Positions 12,981 to 14,029 of a DNA stretch of 14,029 nt are shown here, piece after piece. Under the pieces are notes generated by a model, which saw only the letters and a program-made list of their open reading frames with translations, did not search any database and had not been told where the DNA came from. The stretch spans positions 1-14,029 of the forward strand of contig CALMRM010000067.1 of NCBI GenBank assembly GCA_937871605.1. The letters are read 5' to 3'. Source of the stretch: an uncultured Terriglobus sp. (lineage in GTDB: Bacteria > Acidobacteriota > Terriglobia > Terriglobales > Acidobacteriaceae). Position numbers and translations under genes: made by a program. Within the stretch, counting starts at the first letter, position 1; each line of letters starts with the position of its first letter.

Positions 12981-14029
12981 GCGGCCTTGGGCTCCAATTG
13001 TTTCTTCGCCTTGCTCTTTGCGGCGGACTTCTTGGCCGCGGCCTTACGCCGTGCCGCTCGCTCCTCGGCGCTGGGGGCGAACTTGGTTGCATTCGCCACT
13101 TCGGTCTTGATCGCCTTCGGTGCAATGTACGCCGGTGCGGGGCCGCGCTCGCTACCGGGCCGCTCTGCATACAGCTTGGCCAGGAACGCGCCGGTGTGCG
13201 ATGTGGGCACTTTGCTGACCTGTTCCGGCGTGCCCGCGGCGACGACCGTGCCACCACCCTTGCCACCCTCCGGTCCCATGTCGAGGATCCAGTCGGCATT
13301 GCGGATGATGTCGAGATTGTGTTCGATGACCAGCACCGTATTGCCCAAATCGACCAGCCGCTGCAGCACTTCAAGCAGCTTGCGCACGTCGTCGAAGTGC
13401 AGACCGGTCGTGGGCTCGTCCAGCAGGTAGAGCGTGCGGCCCGTCTGGCGCTTGCTCAGCTCTTTGGCCAGCTTCATGCGTTGCGCCTCGCCACCGCTGA
13501 GCGTGGTGGCGGACTGGCCCAGGTGGATGTAACCCAGGCCGACATCGATCAGCGTCTGCAGCTTCTGCTTGATGTTGGGCAGGTCGCCCAGCACGGCCAG
13601 CGCGTCGGCAATGGGCAGGTCCAGCACGTCGGCGATGCTGTAGCCGTTCAGCTTCACTGCCAGCGTTTCCTGGTTGTAGCGGCGGCCGTTGCACACGTCG
13701 CACAGCACGTAGACGTCCGGCAGGAAGTTCATTTCGATGCGGCGCTGGCCGTCGCCCTGACAGGCTTCGCAGCGGCCACCCTGCACGTTGAAAGAGAAGC
13801 GACCCGACTTGTAGCCGCGCTCACGCGAGTCCGGCAGCATGGCGAAGTACTCGCGAATGGCGGTGAACACACCTGTGTAGGTCGCGGGGTTCGAACGCGG
13901 TGTGCGGCCGATGGGGGACTGGTCGATCTGCACCGCCTTGTCCAGCTGATCGATGCCGAGCACGGCTTTGTGCTGACCCGGTTCTTCCTTGCTGCGATAC
14001 AGTTGCTTTGCCAGCGAGCGGTACAGGAT
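12977..14029 (-). CDS. uvrA: UvrA excinuclease ABC subunit A, C-terminal part (5' truncated)
   Basis: UvrA is the DNA-damage-sensing ATPase of nucleotide excision repair. Only the last 350 residues are in the window; the frame runs off the right edge (the first codon begins at 14029). Visible are DQSPIGRTPRSNPATYTG, the zinc-binding CEACQGDG...CDVCNG (Cys87, 90, 110, 113 of the fragment) with the FLPDVYVLC strand between, the LSGGEAQR ABC signature (177-184) and Walker B YLLDEPTTGLH (201-211) with VIEHN. The C-terminal tail, after the ABC domain, is rich in Ala and Lys (AAKKSAAKSKAKKQLEPKAA) and longer than in enterobacterial UvrA. The GTG/ATG-like codon at 13963 is internal valine. The stop overlaps the CPBP protease start. 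Confidence 0.96.
   Translation of the reverse strand: MLYRSLAKQLYRSKEEPGQHKAVLGIDQLDKAVQIDQSPIGRTPRSNPATYTGVFTAIREYFAMLPDSRERGYKSGRFSFNVQGGRCEACQGDGQRRIEMNFLPDVYVLCDVCNGRRYNQETLAVKLNGYSIADVLDLPIADALAVLGDLPNIKQKLQTLIDVGLGYIHLGQSATTLSGGEAQRMKLAKELSKRQTGRTLYLLDEPTTGLHFDDVRKLLEVLQRLVDLGNTVLVIEHNLDIIRNADWILDMGPEGGKGGGTVVAAGTPEQVSKVPTSHTGAFLAKLYAERPGSERGPAPAYIAPKAIKTEVANATKFAPSAEERAARRKAAAKKSAAKSKAKKQLEPKAA

Noticed and set aside
12510..13430. Plus-strand open frame of 306 codons
   Set aside because: It is antisense to the CPBP gene and uvrA, both confidently identified; no coherent protein pattern.
1..14029. CRISPR array, tRNA/rRNA, transposase, prophage or toxin-antitoxin genes
   Set aside because: No regularly spaced repeats, cloverleaf sequences or mobile-element proteins were seen; all large coding regions have ordinary chromosomal identities.

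Overview
The window is a dense stretch of bacterial chromosome, GC-rich and built mostly of housekeeping genes. I see no phage, transposon, CRISPR or RNA gene. Several features point to an Acidobacteriota (Terriglobales/Acidobacteriaceae-like) genome: the ccmA-ybaK-ccmB-ccmC-ccmD order, a CcmE with a CxxxY haem motif, an MscL with a C-terminal zinc ribbon, and a GTCATCCTGAGCG...GGATCC repeat pair of a kind I recall as dispersed in acidobacterial genomes. The taxonomic call is an inference from these traits, not from a marker-gene comparison.

Layout from left to right. Bases 1-1723 (+) hold most of a YyaL/DUF255 thioredoxin-domain protein whose start is cut off. Converging on it is a minus-strand operon, read 5620 to 1753: ccmA, ybaK, ccmB, ccmC, a 38-residue ccmD, and a YVTN beta-propeller lipoprotein. 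Its genes overlap or are separated by at most 20 bases. Divergent from ccmA is a four-helix membrane protein (5683-6213, +). That gene ends tail to tail, overlapping by 23 bases, with a ccmE-like gene (6191-6649, -). A small two-helix membrane ORF (6687-6896, +) and thiC (6940-8421, +) follow, closed by a strong hairpin terminator at 8442-8470. The next minus-strand run reads pyrE (11884-11270), a PD-(D/E)XK-like protein (11230-10385), mtnA (10337-9255), a small membrane protein (9271-8963) and mscL (8938-8480). A long inverted repeat (11924-12061) separates pyrE from the last unit, uvrA (3' part) coupled to a CPBP intramembrane protease (12980-12066).

Functionally, the ccm genes form the haem export and attachment part of cytochrome c maturation (System I). 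CcmA and CcmB are the ABC transporter, CcmC loads haem on CcmE, and CcmD supports the release of holo-CcmE. The Cys-for-His CcmE resembles the variant System I described in Desulfovibrio and some archaea. CcmF/G/H are not in the window. The other genes serve thiamine synthesis (thiC), pyrimidine synthesis (pyrE), methionine salvage (mtnA), osmotic protection (mscL) and nucleotide excision repair (uvrA).

A recurrent pattern is the absence of a Shine-Dalgarno sequence at first-in-unit genes. Instead a TAnnnT -10-like hexamer ends 6-8 bases before the start codon, which suggests leaderless transcripts. It is seen at ccmA, the 5683 gene, ccmE, pyrE, the nuclease-like gene and, more weakly, mtnA. 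No gene-free stretch exceeds 300 bases.
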